Shown here: one piece after another, positions 45,601-53,952 of the stretch | How positions within the stretch are numbered: the stretch's first letter is position 1 | Layout: each line of letters starts with the position of its first letter | Assembly: GCA_964426915.1 (NCBI GenBank) | Contig: CAYRTD010000001.1 | Coordinates: 1-64,000, forward strand | Source: CAYRTD01 sp964426915 | GTDB taxonomy: Bacteria; Bacteroidota; Bacteroidia; Bacteroidales; GCA-2748055 | DNA: 64,000 bases | Direction of reading: 5' to 3' | Translations under genes and position numbers: made by a program | Notes under the pieces: generated by a model | Database searches by the model: none | The model's input: the letters and a program-made list of their open reading frames with translations, nothing else | What the model was told of the DNA's origin: nothing

Positions 45601-45844
45601 TCAGGTGGTTAAAAATAACCCTGATATTGATATAGTCCTGATGGATATAAAAATGCCTGAAATGGATGGATACGAAGCTACAAGGAGGATCCGGGAATTT
45701 AATAATGAAATAATCATTATTGCCCAAACGGCTTATGCTCTAAGAGGTGAAGAAGAAAAAGCCAAAATGGCAGGATGTAATGACTTTATCACAAAACCTA
45801 TTGATAAGCGGGATCTGTTAAAAATCTTAAAAAGCTACAGTTAA
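42635..45844 (+). CDS. Multi-PAS hybrid histidine kinase with receiver domain
   Basis: From the ATG at 42635 the protein has 1069 residues; a TTG 21 bp upstream would add seven. It has no membrane helix. In order come a coiled coil (about 8-35), PAS1 (about 38-150) with a Cys/His cluster CFACYHNRQTACDPC, PAS2 (about 155-310), PAS3 (about 320-440), PAS4 of PAS-3 type with PAC (about 445-570), PAS5-like segment (about 575-690), HisKA with His714 in MSHEIRTPMNG, HATPase (about 815-935, GIGIPLEKQEEVF and GSGLGLAIS) and a receiver with Asp1004 in LMDIKMPEMDG. No output domain is fused. It follows fecR by about 115 bp and ends flush against the convergent desaturase gene. Confidence 0.92.
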   Translation: MNAQSPSYEELKRQNEELTDRLRELEKQREIWETSGLMQAILDNIQDGICVLNPDLTIRYVNPVMEKWYSQNMPLIGKKCFACYHNRQTACDPCPTLRAMQSGKTEMNEIPGPDDPESWLELYSYPLKDRNTGKLTGIIEFVRDISERKRAEKIMYQSRERYQILFDNSPFPLWEEDFTGVYEYLNEIKRRGITDFRNYFEENPQEVRICKEKIKYSDINKATLNLFEARSRDEFFNNLDKIINEGFFHVFSEEIIRLAGGEKEFSSEMKIETLKGKTKYIELNLIIEDSNPELVRGLVATPEITERILMDQKLRESETRFRLAFQTSPDAISLTRLRDGKYIDINHGFTNITGYTPEETLGKTSADLKIWNDPQERELLLHKLNSKGIVINHEAGFRLKGGVIIAGLMSAAIMTIGDENVLLSITKDITALKNIQKELSVNEQTLQLALEGGGLGTWDWNIRTGKVKFNQQWATMLGYELDEVEGTLDFWKSLIHPDDADEVMKTLQNHLDGETEYYEHEFRMLTRQRSWKWIYDRGKVLEWDSEDRPLRALGTHLDITARKLSEEKTAKLSRAVENSPVSIVITDNTGKIEYVNPQFSQLTGYSFEEVIGKNSSILQSGRHSKEFYENLWSTITSGQVWFGEFLNKKKDGSTYWEKANISSISDNTGKLTHYVAVKEDVTQMKNMVEDLHKAKEQAEESDRLKSAFLANMSHEIRTPMNGIMGFSSLLRESISSDDKRSEYLNIIEKSGARMLNLINDLIDISRIEAGEIEIFNSSVNLNELLKELYDFFSPEIRQKGINFLLKNSLHEKNINFIVDREKLYAVLANLIKNAVKYSDRGNIEFGCRIYKQDLSFYVKDSGIGIPLEKQEEVFNRFIQADQHINKAYEGSGLGLAISKAYIEMMGGEIWLESLVGKGTIFYFTVPCTRKYEKAAQKVFTGKDQGFDPGLENLFVIIADDDENSKMYLKEILIENCKKVLLTSNGIETVQVVKNNPDIDIVLMDIKMPEMDGYEATRRIREFNNEIIIIAQTAYALRGEEEKAKMAGCNDFITKPIDKRDLLKILKSYS

Positions 45845-46933
45845 TCATTCATTTCTCCCCAATTTTTTGAGCATTTTCGCATGTTCACTTACAGCAACCA
45901 GAAAACCTGGCTGTACATGGTAGGGAAGATTAAACTTCCTGGCTGTTTCCCTCACAAATTCTGCTATCCGGGGATAATGCACATGACTGATATTGGGAAA
46001 CAAATGATGCTCAACCTGATAATTCAAACCTCCGATAAACCATGAGAGAATTTTGTTTTTTGGTGAAAAATCAGAGGTGGTTAATAATTGATGGATTGCC
46101 CAGTTATTTTCCATAGTCATATCTTTTCCGGGTAGCGGATAATCTGCATCGGGAACAACATGAGCTGTCTGGAAAATGGTTGTGAGTATCAAACCGGTCG
46201 TGAAATGCATAAGCATGAAAAATACTATTATCCAGTACCATGCAACAGGAACAACAATTATCGGAATTACAAGAAAGGCAATATAGTAAAGTAATTTAGC
46301 TATTATCAGTGTCCTGAAAAGTTTATTGTAATTTAATTTGGTATTCAATTTTACATTTTCTTTCCTGTATCTGTTAAGCTGCTTAAAATCTTTACCAGTA
46401 GCCCATGAAAAAGTCATTAAACCATAAAGGAACCATGCATAAATATGCTGATATTTATGTATTTTCCGTAATTCTTTATGTGGTGAAAATCTAAGAAAAT
46501 CTCCGGGGTCAATGTCCTCATCATGCCCTTCAATGTTCGTAAATCCATGATGCATAGTATTATGCTGATATTGCCAGTTAAAGGGAAAGCCCCCAATTAT
46601 ATAGAGAGTTTTTGACATCCATTTATTTATTTTCTGATTTTTGGAAAAACTTCTGTGATTGGCATCATGCATTACCCCCATACCTACACCGGCTTTACCT
46701 AGGCCCATAATCAGCCAGATCGCAAGAACACCGCCAAATGAGGTGATAACACCAAAAATCATCAGAAAATAAGGTATAAGATATAAAGAAAGCATAAATA
46801 TGCTTTTTATAATAAGATTCGTATTTCCATATCTGGAAATATTGTTCCTTTCAAAATAATCGGAAACTCTTGATCTCAGTTCCATTATAAATTCAGGTCT
46901 GTTTTGTGCTGTAAATTTTATTCTGTCTTTCAT
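45845..46933 (-). CDS. Membrane fatty acid desaturase (acyl-CoA/acyl-lipid type)
   Basis: The 362-aa di-iron enzyme introduces a double bond into membrane fatty acids. The three histidine boxes are visible: HDANHRSF (about residues 88-95), HNTMHHGF (about 124-131) and QVEHHLFPNISHVHYP (about 307-322). Hydrophobic helix pairs lie at about 45-80 and 205-255. The pattern resembles linoleoyl-CoA/DesA-like desaturases of Bacteroidota. It needs oxygen and a ferredoxin or cytochrome b5 donor; none is encoded here, which hints at an aerobic or microaerobic lifestyle. Its stop codon directly abuts that of the hybrid kinase with no base between. Confidence 0.93.
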   Translation of the reverse strand: MKDRIKFTAQNRPEFIMELRSRVSDYFERNNISRYGNTNLIIKSIFMLSLYLIPYFLMIFGVITSFGGVLAIWLIMGLGKAGVGMGVMHDANHRSFSKNQKINKWMSKTLYIIGGFPFNWQYQHNTMHHGFTNIEGHDEDIDPGDFLRFSPHKELRKIHKYQHIYAWFLYGLMTFSWATGKDFKQLNRYRKENVKLNTKLNYNKLFRTLIIAKLLYYIAFLVIPIIVVPVAWYWIIVFFMLMHFTTGLILTTIFQTAHVVPDADYPLPGKDMTMENNWAIHQLLTTSDFSPKNKILSWFIGGLNYQVEHHLFPNISHVHYPRIAEFVRETARKFNLPYHVQPGFLVAVSEHAKMLKKLGRNE

Positions 46934-47463
46934 TGTCTCTAATATGCCTTAAGTTTTTTTTCCCCATTGCCTTCTACCGGATGTTTAAAATGTAGAGAAG
47001 CTGATACTATGTGAGTAATTTGTTGTGGATCAAAAAAAAATAACACCAGGATCCATAACTATGTTCACTTCTAAAGTTAATAATTAGTTAAAAAGCTGCT
47101 ACTATATAACTATATATGACTAAAAACGCTAAAAAACAGACTTTTATAAAAAGCTGAGCTCGTGTTGGATTATATAAGCGGAATGGCAAAAAAATACAAA
47201 GTGGCAATAATTTTAAATTCATTCATGGATTTTATCCAACATGAATAGTTACGACTCATAAAATAAAATTTCGCACGGAGAAATAATTTAAAAAAAAGGT
47301 ATTGAGAAATTCCTGCGGGCTTGAATAACATTTCTGCCGGATCCTTTAAAGGCAGACAGATTTCAATCAGTGGTAAGAATTCCCTATTGATCAGGGTTTT
47401 TGAACCGGCAGGGATGAGTTTCCTTATTTTTTTGATTTATAAGGTTTCTTAGATCATTTAAAT
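46934..47463. other. Intergenic region, nothing recognised
   Basis: This 530-bp A+T-rich gap separates the desaturase start from the PhzF stop, both on the minus strand. A weak inverted pair (GTGTTGGATTATA near 47163 and TTTATCCAACAT near 47230) is visible, but no ORF or RNA gene. The desaturase promoter must lie in its left part. Confidence 0.35.
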
Positions 47464-48246
47464 TTACACTTCAATTATTCCTTGCAGATAAAAAGCCACC
47501 CTGCCTGATATCTCTATTCTATCGCCTTTATTAGTGCAATTAAAGCGACCACCCCGGGGGGATAATTGCATAGCTGTAAGTTTCTCTTTATTCAGTCTTT
47601 TTGACCAATAGGGTGCAAGAGCCGTATGTGTGGATCCTGTGGCTGGGTCTTCATTGATTCCAAGAGCAGGCGCAAAAAATCTGGATACAAAATCAGTTTG
47701 TGTTCCGGGTGCTGTAATAATAACTCCTCTCTGCGTCAGCATTTTTATTTTACCGTAATCCGGCGTAATACTGCTTATCTCTCCCTCATTCTGATAAACC
47801 AAAAGAATATCTTCTGAGCATTTAAAATATTCAACGGGATCGATTCCCAGTGCTTCAGCCAATTTTTCATCCTTGTCTATACTTACAGGGGGATCGGCGG
47901 GAAAATTTAGTATATAGCTGTCGGCATCTCTCTTTACAGTTAATTCTCCTGAGCGTGAACTGAATTTTATATAACTTTCTTTATAGCCTAATTTTCTGAA
48001 AATTACAGCAGATGCAGCCAGAGTTGCATGTCCGCACAATGAAACCTCACTGACCGGAGAAAACCAGCGTATATGAAAACCTTCTTTTTCCTTAACAAAA
48101 AATGCGGTTTCCGGCAGATTGTTCTCCCCAGCTATATTCTGAAGCATTCCATCCGTGAGCCATTCATCCAGAGGGCAAACCGCTGCAGGGTTTCCTCTAA
48201 ACAATTCATTGGTAAATGCATCAACCTGAAAAATGGCGATTTTCAT
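47464..48246 (-). CDS. PhzF-family isomerase/epimerase
   Basis: The 260-aa protein has the diaminopimelate-epimerase-like PhzF fold. Characteristic segments are QVDAFTNELFRGNPAAVCPLD (about residues 7-27), NLPETAFF with the catalytic Glu (about 43-50), IRWFSPVSEVSLCGHATLA (about 58-76) and DPATGSTHTALAPYW (about 200-214). PhzF acts in phenazine biosynthesis, but most homologues outside phenazine clusters have unknown substrates, and no phenazine genes are present. It lies 30 bp downstream of the sulfatase gene on the same strand and may be cotranscribed. Confidence 0.9.
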   Translation of the reverse strand: MKIAIFQVDAFTNELFRGNPAAVCPLDEWLTDGMLQNIAGENNLPETAFFVKEKEGFHIRWFSPVSEVSLCGHATLAASAVIFRKLGYKESYIKFSSRSGELTVKRDADSYILNFPADPPVSIDKDEKLAEALGIDPVEYFKCSEDILLVYQNEGEISSITPDYGKIKMLTQRGVIITAPGTQTDFVSRFFAPALGINEDPATGSTHTALAPYWSKRLNKEKLTAMQLSPRGGRFNCTNKGDRIEISGRVAFYLQGIIEV

Positions 48247-48276
48247 AATTATTTATTTATTTATTCTTTATTGTTC

Positions 48277-50037
48277 TTATCGGATAACTAAATTTTTTAT
48301 TTCTATTTCTTCGGCGAAACCTTTTCCCCCTGGTGTAAGCAGTAGATCATATTCTCCCTTTTCAAGGAATACATCATTAAATATTATGTCTGGCCATTCT
48401 CTCTCATAGGCTTCATTTCTTTCGACCCGGTCTCTTGAAGGAATCTCTTTAGCCTCATAAGCTCTGTTTATGGTATGTTTTTTCTTAACAACATTGCTAA
48501 TCAGGAATAGTTCTCTCCCTATATTTTTTTTTGGTGAATTTATGCCTGCATAGATATCATAATAGCCTTCCTTAATGACTTTCACTTTCCAACGGATCGT
48601 GTCTTCAGGACTTTTGAAATTTATAAACCAGTCATGTGCCCAACCATCTCTTGCCTTAAAATTTACATTCTGGGAACGGCTGGCTTCATGAGCCGGCAAT
48701 CTTACTTCAGAAACCTTAGCATGTCCTATTTCAATTGGTGGAGGATTTAGCCCAAAGCGGGTCACATCCCTGTACCAATTGTTATAAATATTTATATATT
48801 TTTCAACAAGTTTCGGGTGTTTAGCTGAAATATCATTTTTTTGAAAAGGATCGTCCTTTAAATTATAGAGAAGAGTATCTTTTTTCACTGTTAAAAGATA
48901 GTTTTCAGACCTCATTCCCCAAGGTAGTTTATTCACGAATCCGCGGTCTGTAAATATAAAACGCTCAGGTAACTTTTTTTCACGACCGTAAATGACCGGG
49001 GAAAGGTCAATCCCGTCCAGTTTCAGACCGACAGGTAACTCAAGGCCACATAATGAGGAGAGTGTGGGAAGAACATCAATATGGGCTGACATTGCATCAA
49101 CTTGAACTTCTTCATTATTCAACCAGGGTATTTTAAGAAAAAAGGGAACACGCACACCGCCTTCATCCACCCAGGCTTTAATTCCTTTCATGTATCCATT
49201 GAATCTCCATGAATTGGGACCGTTATCTGTCATGAAAATTATGATAGTTTTTTCGACAAGCCCTGTCTCATCAAGGGTTTTGAGTATACGTCCCACATTG
49301 TCGTCAATATTTTCCACCATTCCGTAAATAGCGGCGGTTTTATCATCCAGCCCTTTTTCTTTATACTTATTAAAATATTTATCGGGAACCTGATAGGGTG
49401 AATGAGGGGTATTATAGGAAAGATACTGGAAAAACGGCATTCCCTTACTTTTTTTAATATCTGCGATAGCCGAATCTGTCAGGACATCGGTTATGTAACC
49501 CTCAGTTTCCACCATTTTTCCATTATATTCCAACTTTGTATCAAAATAATTGTCCCAGTGCCCGGCACAAAATCCGAAAAAATGTTCAAATCCCTGACCG
49601 ATCGGGTTATGAGGATACTGTGCGCCATTATGCCATTTACCGAAATAGCTTGTCCGGTAATCTTCCGATTTAAATATTTCTGCTATTGAGAACTCTGCAT
49701 TCCGCATTACTTCTCTTCTGCCGGTAACTCCGTGAACACCTGTCCGGAGATGATATCTTCCGGTTAAAAGGCTTGCCCGTGTGGGCGCACAAACAGGAGA
49801 AACATAAAAACGATCAAAACGGAAACTCTGTGAAGCTAATTTGTTCAGATTCGGAGTCGATATAGTATCGTTACCGTGTGAATTAATATCTCCCCAACCC
49901 TGATCATCAGTAAGAATTAGTAAAACATTTGGTTTATGAGGTTTTTCCGAAGCCGCACGGGAATCCTGGCTTGGGTTACAGGAATAATTTAAGAGGGTGA
50001 GGACGGTTAATCCGCCAGAAAATAAATACTTATTCAT
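48277..50037 (-). CDS. Sulfatase (arylsulfatase type), exported lipoprotein
   Basis: The 586-aa formylglycine-dependent sulfatase has a lipoprotein signal with Cys20 (LLNYSC). The metal-binding start is NVLLILTDDQGWGDINSHGN (about residues 37-56). The CxPxR maturation motif is Cys83-Ala-Pro-Thr-Arg followed by ASLLTGRY, so Cys83 should become formylglycine. A later IIIFMTDNGPNSW carries further metal ligands. The last 130 residues form an added beta-rich domain. It removes sulfate esters from extracellular substrates, perhaps algal or host glycans. No maturase (FGE/anSME) gene or other glycan enzyme is adjacent, and the SusCD pair is 12 kb away. Confidence 0.93.
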   Translation of the reverse strand: MNKYLFSGGLTVLTLLNYSCNPSQDSRAASEKPHKPNVLLILTDDQGWGDINSHGNDTISTPNLNKLASQSFRFDRFYVSPVCAPTRASLLTGRYHLRTGVHGVTGRREVMRNAEFSIAEIFKSEDYRTSYFGKWHNGAQYPHNPIGQGFEHFFGFCAGHWDNYFDTKLEYNGKMVETEGYITDVLTDSAIADIKKSKGMPFFQYLSYNTPHSPYQVPDKYFNKYKEKGLDDKTAAIYGMVENIDDNVGRILKTLDETGLVEKTIIIFMTDNGPNSWRFNGYMKGIKAWVDEGGVRVPFFLKIPWLNNEEVQVDAMSAHIDVLPTLSSLCGLELPVGLKLDGIDLSPVIYGREKKLPERFIFTDRGFVNKLPWGMRSENYLLTVKKDTLLYNLKDDPFQKNDISAKHPKLVEKYINIYNNWYRDVTRFGLNPPPIEIGHAKVSEVRLPAHEASRSQNVNFKARDGWAHDWFINFKSPEDTIRWKVKVIKEGYYDIYAGINSPKKNIGRELFLISNVVKKKHTINRAYEAKEIPSRDRVERNEAYEREWPDIIFNDVFLEKGEYDLLLTPGGKGFAEEIEIKNLVIR

Positions 50038-50144
50038 TTTTCAACTGAAATTAATGATTTTTTGCCGGAAATGAAATTAAAAAAAAATTTGCAGAATTTT
50101 CTGAAATATAACAATTTTTAGCGAAAAACCGGGAGACCAGTTTT

Positions 50145-50201
50145 AAAAAAAAAGAGGAGATTGTCTGGAAAATGCTTTTTCGACAGCCTCCTCTTTTTTT
50201 T
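50145..50201 (-). terminator. Terminator after the M3 peptidase gene
   Basis: GAGGAGATTGTC (50154-50165) pairs with GACAGCCTCCTC (50182-50193) apart from two mismatches. The hairpin is flanked by nine A on the left and eight T on the right, so it can end transcription in both directions. It lies 27 bp past the peptidase stop and 117 bp from the sulfatase start. The GAGG..TGTC arm resembles family 2 repeat ends. Confidence 0.75.
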
Positions 50202-50227
50202 CAGAAACACCGGATTAGAATTTATTT

Positions 50228-52345
50228 TTACAATAACCCTCGTTTTTTCAGCAAGGCTGTCTCATCCGGTTCTTTCCCCCTGAAATCTTTATAAAGTTTC
50301 ATCGGATCTTCTGTTCCACCTTTGGAGAGGATGTTGTCTCTGAAGGAAGCAGCCGTTTCAGGATCATAAAGATCACCTGCTTCTTTAAAGGCATTAAAGG
50401 CATCGGAATCAAGAACTTCAGCCCAGATGTAAGCATAATAGCCTGCAGAATATCCTCCTGCGAAAACATGGCTGAAATAGGTGGATCTGTAGCGCACAAT
50501 TATTTCTTCAATCAGTCCAATAGCGTTAAGTGATTCTTCTTCGAAATCCAAAACATCAATTTCTGCATTTTCCGGAGAGAGTGTATGGTAATCGAGATCG
50601 AGGAAGGAAGCTGCCATGTATTCTGTAGTGGTAAATCCCTGGTTGAAATTACTGCTGGCTTTAATTTTTTCTATAAGATCTTCCGGTATCACTTCACCAG
50701 TCTCATAATGGGTAGCATAGGTTTTCAGGATTTGCGGCTCCAGTGCCCAGTTTTCCATGATTTGCGAAGGTAGTTCAACAAAATCACGGCTGACGGAAGT
50801 TCCGGAAAGACCGGGATAGGTAACGTTTGATAATAATCCATGAAGTGCATGGCCGAATTCATGGAAGGTGGTGAGGACTTCATCTGTAGTGATCAACGCT
50901 GGTTTATCACCGCTCGGTTTTGTGAAATTAAAATTAGTGGTAACTATCGGACGTATATCTTCTCCATCAACGACCTTTTGTCCCCGGTATTCACTCATCC
51001 ATGCTCCTGCACGTTTGCTTTCTCTGGGGAAGAAATCCATATATAAAATGCCAATATGGCCACCATCAGAATCTTTTACTTCGAAAACTTCAACATCTTC
51101 ATGGTATTTCGGTATATCGGTTCTTTCTTCAAACTCAAGTCCGAAAAGCCCGGTTGCCAGATTAAATACTCCGTCTCTGACATTGTTAAGCTCAAAGTAC
51201 TGACTTACGGTTTCTTCGTCAAGATCATATTTTTCTTTCCTGAGTTTTTCCGAATAATATCTCCAGTCCCAATGCTCAAGGTTAAAATCATTTCCTTCCT
51301 CGTTGATAAGTTTTTGCAGTTCCTCCGCTTCCTTTTTGGCCATCTCCAACCCGGGTTCCCAAATGTTATTAAGGAATGAATAAACCTTAGAGGGTGTTTT
51401 TGCCATGTTCTCCTCCAGAATATAATGAGCATGAGTTTCATAACCTAATAGTTTTGCCCGGTCTGCCCTGAGCTTTACCATTTTACTTATTATTTCTTTG
51501 TTGTCGTACTCATTATTGTTATTGCCAAGATTGATATATGCATTATGAAGTTCCTTTCTAAGCTCCCGGTTATCAGCATACGTAAGGAAAGGAAGCATAC
51601 TGGGTTTCTGTACCGTAAAAACCCACTTGCCATTTTCTCCTTTTTCCCTTGCGAAATCTGAAGCAGCTTCAATTACACTTTCGGGAAGTCCAGCAAGGTC
51701 GGATTCATCATCGATAACCAGGGTGTAATTATTCGTTTCTGCGAGAACGTTTTGTCCGAATTTTAATGATAACAGGGAAAGCTCTTCATTGATTGCGCGC
51801 ATTTTTTCTTTATCATCAGCGGAAAGATTAGCTCCGCCTCGAACAAAATATTTGTATGTTTCTTTAAGTAACATTTCCTGTTCCTTATTCAGATCCAGTT
51901 CATCTCTTTTGTCGTAAACGGATTTAACCCTTTCAAAAAGCTTGATGTTCATCCTTATGGCATCCTGGTGAGCCGACACCTCCGGTGCCAGTTCCCGGGC
52001 TATTTCCTGCATTTCCGGTCCCGTAAGGGAACTGTTAAGGTTGTAAAAGACAGCCTGAACCCTGTTTAGTGCAGAGCCGGCATATTCCAGGGCCTCAATA
52101 GTATTTTCAAATGTGGGTTCTTTTTTGTTGATTACAATTTCTTCTATCTCTTTATTGTGAAGTTTTATTCCTTCTTTTATTGCAGGAGTAAAATGTTCCA
52201 TTTCGATCTGATCGAAGGGTGGCACCCCGAAAGGCGTATCAAATTCAGTCAGTAAAGGATTTTTCATATCTGTATTTTTTTCCCGGGTATCACACGATGC
52301 CAGAATGATCATAAGCATAAGTATAAAAACGATTGTAGTTCTCAC
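50228..52345 (-). CDS. M3-family zinc metallopeptidase (oligopeptidase A / dipeptidyl carboxypeptidase type), lipoprotein
   Basis: The 705-aa enzyme hydrolyses oligopeptides. Zinc ligands lie in HEFGHALHG (His495, Glu496, His499), with the third ligand Glu in a downstream helix (FVELPSQIMENW, about residues 521-532). The N-terminal segment TEFDTPFGVPPFDQIEMEHFTPAIKEGI is typical for bacterial Dcp/OpdA proteins. A lipoprotein signal (FILMLMIILASC, Cys about 18) places it in the envelope, unlike the cytoplasmic enzymes of enterobacteria. The start is GTG; it is kept because it supplies the whole signal peptide. Peptidase T lies 146 bp upstream on the same strand. Confidence 0.94.
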   Translation of the reverse strand: MRTTIVFILMLMIILASCDTREKNTDMKNPLLTEFDTPFGVPPFDQIEMEHFTPAIKEGIKLHNKEIEEIVINKKEPTFENTIEALEYAGSALNRVQAVFYNLNSSLTGPEMQEIARELAPEVSAHQDAIRMNIKLFERVKSVYDKRDELDLNKEQEMLLKETYKYFVRGGANLSADDKEKMRAINEELSLLSLKFGQNVLAETNNYTLVIDDESDLAGLPESVIEAASDFAREKGENGKWVFTVQKPSMLPFLTYADNRELRKELHNAYINLGNNNNEYDNKEIISKMVKLRADRAKLLGYETHAHYILEENMAKTPSKVYSFLNNIWEPGLEMAKKEAEELQKLINEEGNDFNLEHWDWRYYSEKLRKEKYDLDEETVSQYFELNNVRDGVFNLATGLFGLEFEERTDIPKYHEDVEVFEVKDSDGGHIGILYMDFFPRESKRAGAWMSEYRGQKVVDGEDIRPIVTTNFNFTKPSGDKPALITTDEVLTTFHEFGHALHGLLSNVTYPGLSGTSVSRDFVELPSQIMENWALEPQILKTYATHYETGEVIPEDLIEKIKASSNFNQGFTTTEYMAASFLDLDYHTLSPENAEIDVLDFEEESLNAIGLIEEIIVRYRSTYFSHVFAGGYSAGYYAYIWAEVLDSDAFNAFKEAGDLYDPETAASFRDNILSKGGTEDPMKLYKDFRGKEPDETALLKKRGLL

Positions 52346-52491
52346 TTGTTTAAATTTTAATTAATAATCTGATTATTTCTGCGAAAGTAATAAAACCCGA
52401 TGAGAATGGATATGTTTAAAAAAATGTTTTGGATAAAGGAATATTTCTAAACATATAGTCGATTCCTACTGAAAAGACTCTCCATCACCAT

Positions 52492-53733
52492 TTATCTTTT
52501 CCCGGATCCTGCTGCTGCAGAAGAGACGATTTCCAGGATTACCCGGACAGCTTTTTCCATGCTTTCCAGACTAATGTATTCATATTTTCCATGGAAGTTA
52601 TGTCCACCGGTAAACAGGTTAGGGCAGGGGAGCCCCATGAAGGATAAACGTGATCCGTCGGTGCCTCCTCTTATGGGTTTTTTTATGGGTTTAATGCCCT
52701 GCCTGATCATTGCTTTTTCTGCCAGCTCCACAATGTGGTAAACCGGTTCAATCTTTGATTTCATATTGTAATATTGATCTCTGATTGTTAGATGAACAGG
52801 ATCATGAATGAATTTTTTGTTTGTTTTTGACGCCAGCTCCCGCATAAATTTTTTGCGAGACTCAAAATTAGAGTGACTATGATCACGTATCAGGTATCTT
52901 AACTCACTTTCTTCAACACTTCCCCTGGAATCGATCAAATGAAAAAAACCTTCGTATCCTTCAGTAGTCTCTGGTCTTTCTTTTTGAGGTATCTGATTAT
53001 GAAAATCCATTGCAATATGTTGTGAATTAATCATTTTTCCTTTCGCATTCCCCGGGTGAATATTCCTTCCGGTTATTTTTACAACCGCAAGTGCAGCGTT
53101 AAAATTTTCATATTCCAGCTCCCCCGTTTCACCTCCATCAAGAGTATAGGCATAATCGGCATTAAACTTTTGAACATCAAAATGATCAGCTCCCCTGCCA
53201 ATTTCTTCATCGGGGGTGAAGCCAATTCTGATATCCCCGTGTTTTATTTCCTGGTGCGTAACGAGGTATTCCATTGCGGTAATAATCTCAGCAATACCTG
53301 CCTTATCATCTGCCCCAAGGAGAGTGGTCCCGTCGGTGGTAATCAGTGTATGTCCCTTATAATTTAGCAATTCCGGGAAAGTGGAGGGAGAAAGAATAAT
53401 TTTTTTTTCATCGTTCAGCACCAGATCCCTCCCATCATAATTTTCGAATATCCTTGGTTTTACGTCTTTTCCTGACATGTCGGGACTCGTATCCATATGA
53501 GCAATAAAACCGATTGTGCTTGTTTCTCTTTTCATATTCGAGGGAAGGCTAGCCATCACATATCCTTTGTCATCAAGAGAGACATTGGAAAGTCCGATAA
53601 ATTTTAGTTCTTCCGCAAGGGAATGAGCAAATAGCCTTTGACTGCCCGTACTGGGAATACTGTCTGAAAACTCATCCGATTGTGTATCGGTTTTCAGATA
53701 TTTTAAAAACCTGTGTAAAAGTTTATCTTTCAT
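52492..53733 (-). CDS. pepT: Peptidase T (aminotripeptidase)
   Basis: PepT removes the N-terminal residue from tripeptides in the cytoplasm. The 413-aa length fits the M20B family. Metal- and catalysis-related motifs are FIAHMDTSPDMSG (about residues 75-87), TLLGADDKAGIAEIITAME (about 136-154), GFTPDEEIGRGADHF (about 172-186) and PIRGGTDGSRLSFMGLPCPNLFTGG (begins about 357). Together with the envelope M3 peptidase it would complete breakdown of imported oligopeptides to amino acids. Its promoter must lie in the 219-bp gap shared with the divergent sensor kinase gene. Confidence 0.96.
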   Translation of the reverse strand: MKDKLLHRFLKYLKTDTQSDEFSDSIPSTGSQRLFAHSLAEELKFIGLSNVSLDDKGYVMASLPSNMKRETSTIGFIAHMDTSPDMSGKDVKPRIFENYDGRDLVLNDEKKIILSPSTFPELLNYKGHTLITTDGTTLLGADDKAGIAEIITAMEYLVTHQEIKHGDIRIGFTPDEEIGRGADHFDVQKFNADYAYTLDGGETGELEYENFNAALAVVKITGRNIHPGNAKGKMINSQHIAMDFHNQIPQKERPETTEGYEGFFHLIDSRGSVEESELRYLIRDHSHSNFESRKKFMRELASKTNKKFIHDPVHLTIRDQYYNMKSKIEPVYHIVELAEKAMIRQGIKPIKKPIRGGTDGSRLSFMGLPCPNLFTGGHNFHGKYEYISLESMEKAVRVILEIVSSAAAGSGKR

Positions 53734-53952
53734 AATATTACTTTAATTATAACTATCATAACTTTATTACGTTAATAAAAACAAAAATACTTCCTCCTGG
53801 ATAGATTTCAAAGGTCAGGTTGTTTTTCATAAAGAAAATTAACTGTACAGATTGGTTTTTTTCTCTTTTCAGGAAAGTAGAAGAATTGAGTTTTCATCTT
53901 TTCTGGGAGATGTTATTTTATTAAATATGACAGGGCAAAAAGCCATTTAAAA

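Noticed and set aside
47464..48246. Phenazine biosynthesis cluster
   Set aside because: Only a PhzF-like gene is present; no other phenazine genes occur and PhzF homologues are common outside such clusters.
31843..50037. SusCD pair and sulfatase as one polysaccharide utilisation locus
   Set aside because: They are 12 kb apart with unrelated signalling, lipid and PhzF genes between, so a single locus is not supported.
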